Notes under the pieces: model-generated
Databases searched by the model: none
What the model was told of the DNA's origin: nothing
What the model saw: the letters and a program-made list of their open reading frames with translations, nothing else
In this document: piece after piece, positions 19,169 through 21,117 of the stretch
Layout of the letters: every line of letters starts with the position of its first letter
How positions within the stretch are numbered: the stretch's first letter is position 1
Made by a program: the position numbers and the translations under genes
Assembly: GCA_025765595.1 (NCBI GenBank)
Contig: JAIVFH010000420.1
Location: forward strand, 1-21,117
Length of the DNA: 21,117 nt
From: Obelidium mucronatum
Taxonomy: Eukaryota; Chytridiomycota; Chytridiomycetes; Chytridiales; Chytriomycetaceae
Direction: 5' to 3'

Positions 19169-20997
19169 TCAACACTCGGACTCTGCAATCGCGGCTGCCC
19201 GCGTCTCGGCCGCTGCGCTGGTCCCGGACAGTCCACCCTGCTGCACCACAAGTCCATCCAGCTGTGCCACCAAATCATCAACATCAGCTTCTGCTGTCTC
19301 CTTTTCTCCACTCGCTGCAATCAGTGCATCCAGCTCCTTTTCGAGCAGTTCCTCTTCTTCTTCTCCAACTGTCCCATTCAGCTCTCCCACTCTCTTGTTG
19401 TGGAAATCGATGGCATCTTGCACCTCCGTCTGCGATGCCATAGCATCCTCCAGTTCCGACATTACACTTTCAACATTGGCTGCTTGAAGTTTTTCATTGG
19501 TTGCTGTGAGTATCGACGTTGCCTTCTCATATGCTTCCAGCATCTATGTCGTTGTTTGTTTTTAGATTCACTTTGGCAAACTTTACACATTTATAATAAC
19601 TACCTCTATATCCGTCTCCGCCTGTTGTATTCTGCTCAAAATTGTCTCCAATGTATGCAACGATGCTATCCGCTTATCCAACACAACTGATACTCCCGTT
19701 TTTTGTTTCAAATACATTAACGCTCGTTGTTTCTGATTTCCATTATGCAATGCTTTTTTCGCGTCCAATTTCAGTCTGCGTTGATTGTAATCAATTGAAA
19801 GAGCAAACAAAAAAAAGGAAAGAAAGGAAAAAGAAAAAGAGGGTTGTTTTGTTCATACTGTTCAACTTTCGCATCCAGCTGTGAAATTTGTGCATGAATA
19901 GAATCAATCGTTGTTTTGATGTGAAGTATTCCTTTATCCGCTTCCGTGATTCTGCAGTTGCTATTGTTGATGTTGGATGATGATGATGATGACGACGATG
20001 ACACCAAAACCTTGATGATCCGCGAGGTTTTGAATGCAGAGGACAATAGGGTTTCCCACTCCACAACAGCTTTCCCACTCAATTCCAAACTCTTGATTAA
20101 AATCATACAATCCAAATCAGACATGGGACTGTTTTCAAACGCATTTCGGATCAAGACTTTGGGGTCATGGATGCAATCTGTAGAGTAGGCGCTGGTATCT
20201 CTGACATGATTATAAAGCCGCATGGCATATTCCTGTGTTAAATGTTATTTTGGGTATATTAAAAAAAAAATACAAACCTCAACCAGTTCAACAACAACAA
20301 ACCCAGAATCATCTGAAACAGCGCTATAATATTAGAATCCGAGAATGATCCAACACCAGAGACACTCCAAACTGGAAAAGAAGATTTCACAAGGCCCGAA
20401 ACCGACCAACTTGAGGTCGAGGAACCTTGCGCCGGAGGGGGTGAAGAGTTTAAATATTGCGAAACTGGTACAAGGGCTCCGGATTTCCTCATTTCTGTCT
20501 GGTTTTTTTTGTTTGTTGTTTCCGTTGGACGATTAACGTGTTATTTTTTTTCGATTCCGCCTTCACTTGGATTACCACCACAGTTTCCAAACCCAATGGC
20601 GTCAATCCTTTCCGCTGGAATCGAGACGAAATCGTTGGAATATCAGAAGAGATTACGAGGGCGGCATTACTAGCGAGAAACCCTTTTTTTTTTTTTTTAA
20701 TGTTGTTTGTTGATGAATATAGAGACTTCCCAAAGACACAGAAAGAAAAACAAATCAAGAAATGCCTTTTCGAGCTGCTTTTGCGATGGCATTAGACCAG
20801 AATCTGAGTCTTGCCTAAATTGTTGGGAATGGAGGCACCCAACACCAGTGTCAACTAGCAAACGCTGCATTTTTTTTTACAAAGACTCACTTCGAAAACT
20901 TGCTATTCACAGATCGATCTGGGAACCGAGAAAACAATGCCGATATGCGTTGGTCGTTACTCCATTCAGGAAACTCTAATGTCAACCAAGATTCCAT
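19169..20997 (-). CDS. CHMP7: CHMP7-type ESCRT-III protein
   Basis: ESCRT-III factor that in animals and fungi acts at the endoplasmic reticulum and nuclear envelope, recruiting other ESCRT-III subunits for membrane sealing. Exons in transcript order: 20891-20997, 20766-20809, 20576-20682, 20357-20498, 20278-20312, 19859-20232, 19604-19775 and 19169-19543. The total is 451 residues, against about 453 in human. The N-terminal tandem winged-helix region begins FPEWSNDQRISALFSRF and VNSKFSKLRFWSNAI, then FQRKGLTPLGLETVV and MRKSGALVPVSQYL. The Snf7 domain starts near ITEADKGILHIKTTI and continues through KKALHNGNQKQRALMYLKQK, LDKRIASLHTLETILSRI, MLEAYEKATSIL and VMSELEDAMASQTEVQDAI. It ends in an acidic ELEKELDAL-like stretch. 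Exon 2 ends at a GC donor, and the 44-base intron 20313-20356 is the least certain junction. Confidence 0.85.
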
Positions 20998-21096
20998 TTT
21001 TTTTTTTACTGTAAATAATGGATGATGACATTATTATACATTTTCTTTTGCCTCCCCACTCAATTTGTTTGGGTTCTTTCGTTTGCCCGCAGTATT

Positions 21097-21117
21097 ATGG
21101 CTCTTGACAAATACGGT
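21097..21117 (+). other. Possible start of a divergent plus-strand gene, cut by the window end
   Basis: An ATG at 21097 opens a frame reading MALDKYG to the window edge, 99 bases from the CHMP7 start on the other strand. CCGCAG just upstream could instead be a splice acceptor. Seven codons are too few to name or even confirm a gene. Confidence 0.2.

Noticed and set aside
1..21117. tRNA, rRNA or transposase genes
   Set aside because: On reading both strands I saw no tRNA-like cloverleaf with conserved boxes, no rRNA segments and no transposase or reverse-transcriptase motifs. A covariance-model scan would be needed to exclude small RNAs.

Overview
The window is nuclear DNA of a zoosporic fungus, most likely a chytrid (Chytridiomycota). 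The reasons are short introns (mostly 45-130 bases) in nearly every gene, very short intergenic gaps, fungal-type housekeeping genes (SNAP, CHMP7), a sperm/zoospore flagellar CatSper-type subunit, Crinkler-type and HNH effector-like genes of the kind known from chytrids and oomycetes, and a dispersed CCGCCGAAGGCGG hairpin repeat. The clade is an inference; no species marker is present. All gene models were built by hand from open frames, splice sites and phase matching.

Layout. Bases 294-5125 (minus) hold a gene of at least 15 exons whose spliced product is a single-pass membrane protein matching the CatSper beta/gamma/delta/epsilon ectodomain family. It is divergent from a Sec17/alpha-SNAP-like gene (5180-6374, plus), across an A-rich microsatellite. 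The SNAP gene is followed by ten copies of a hairpin repeat (6396-6667), which also fills two CatSper introns. A Crinkler-type gene (6761-7853, minus) is next.

Bases 8191-14314 are an array of four paralogous seven-transmembrane receptors with class A (rhodopsin-like) hallmarks, all on the plus strand. A minus-strand HNH-nuclease-like gene (10669-11830) sits between receptors 2 and 3. The receptors share one phase-0 intron after TM4 but differ elsewhere. Receptor 4 has a Met/His-rich, copper-transporter-like N terminus.

Bases 14610-19084 (minus) encode a 1339-residue coiled-coil, Ser-rich protein with an acidic N terminus; ATRIP/Rad26 is a possible but unproven identity. Bases 19169-20997 (minus) encode a CHMP7-type ESCRT-III protein, with one apparent GC-AG intron.

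Taken together, the CatSper subunit and the receptors are what a swimming zoospore would use for calcium entry and chemical sensing. SNAP and CHMP7 are membrane-traffic housekeeping genes. The Crinkler and HNH genes look like mobile, rapidly evolving effector or conflict genes placed among the receptors. That functional link is inference from gene content only.
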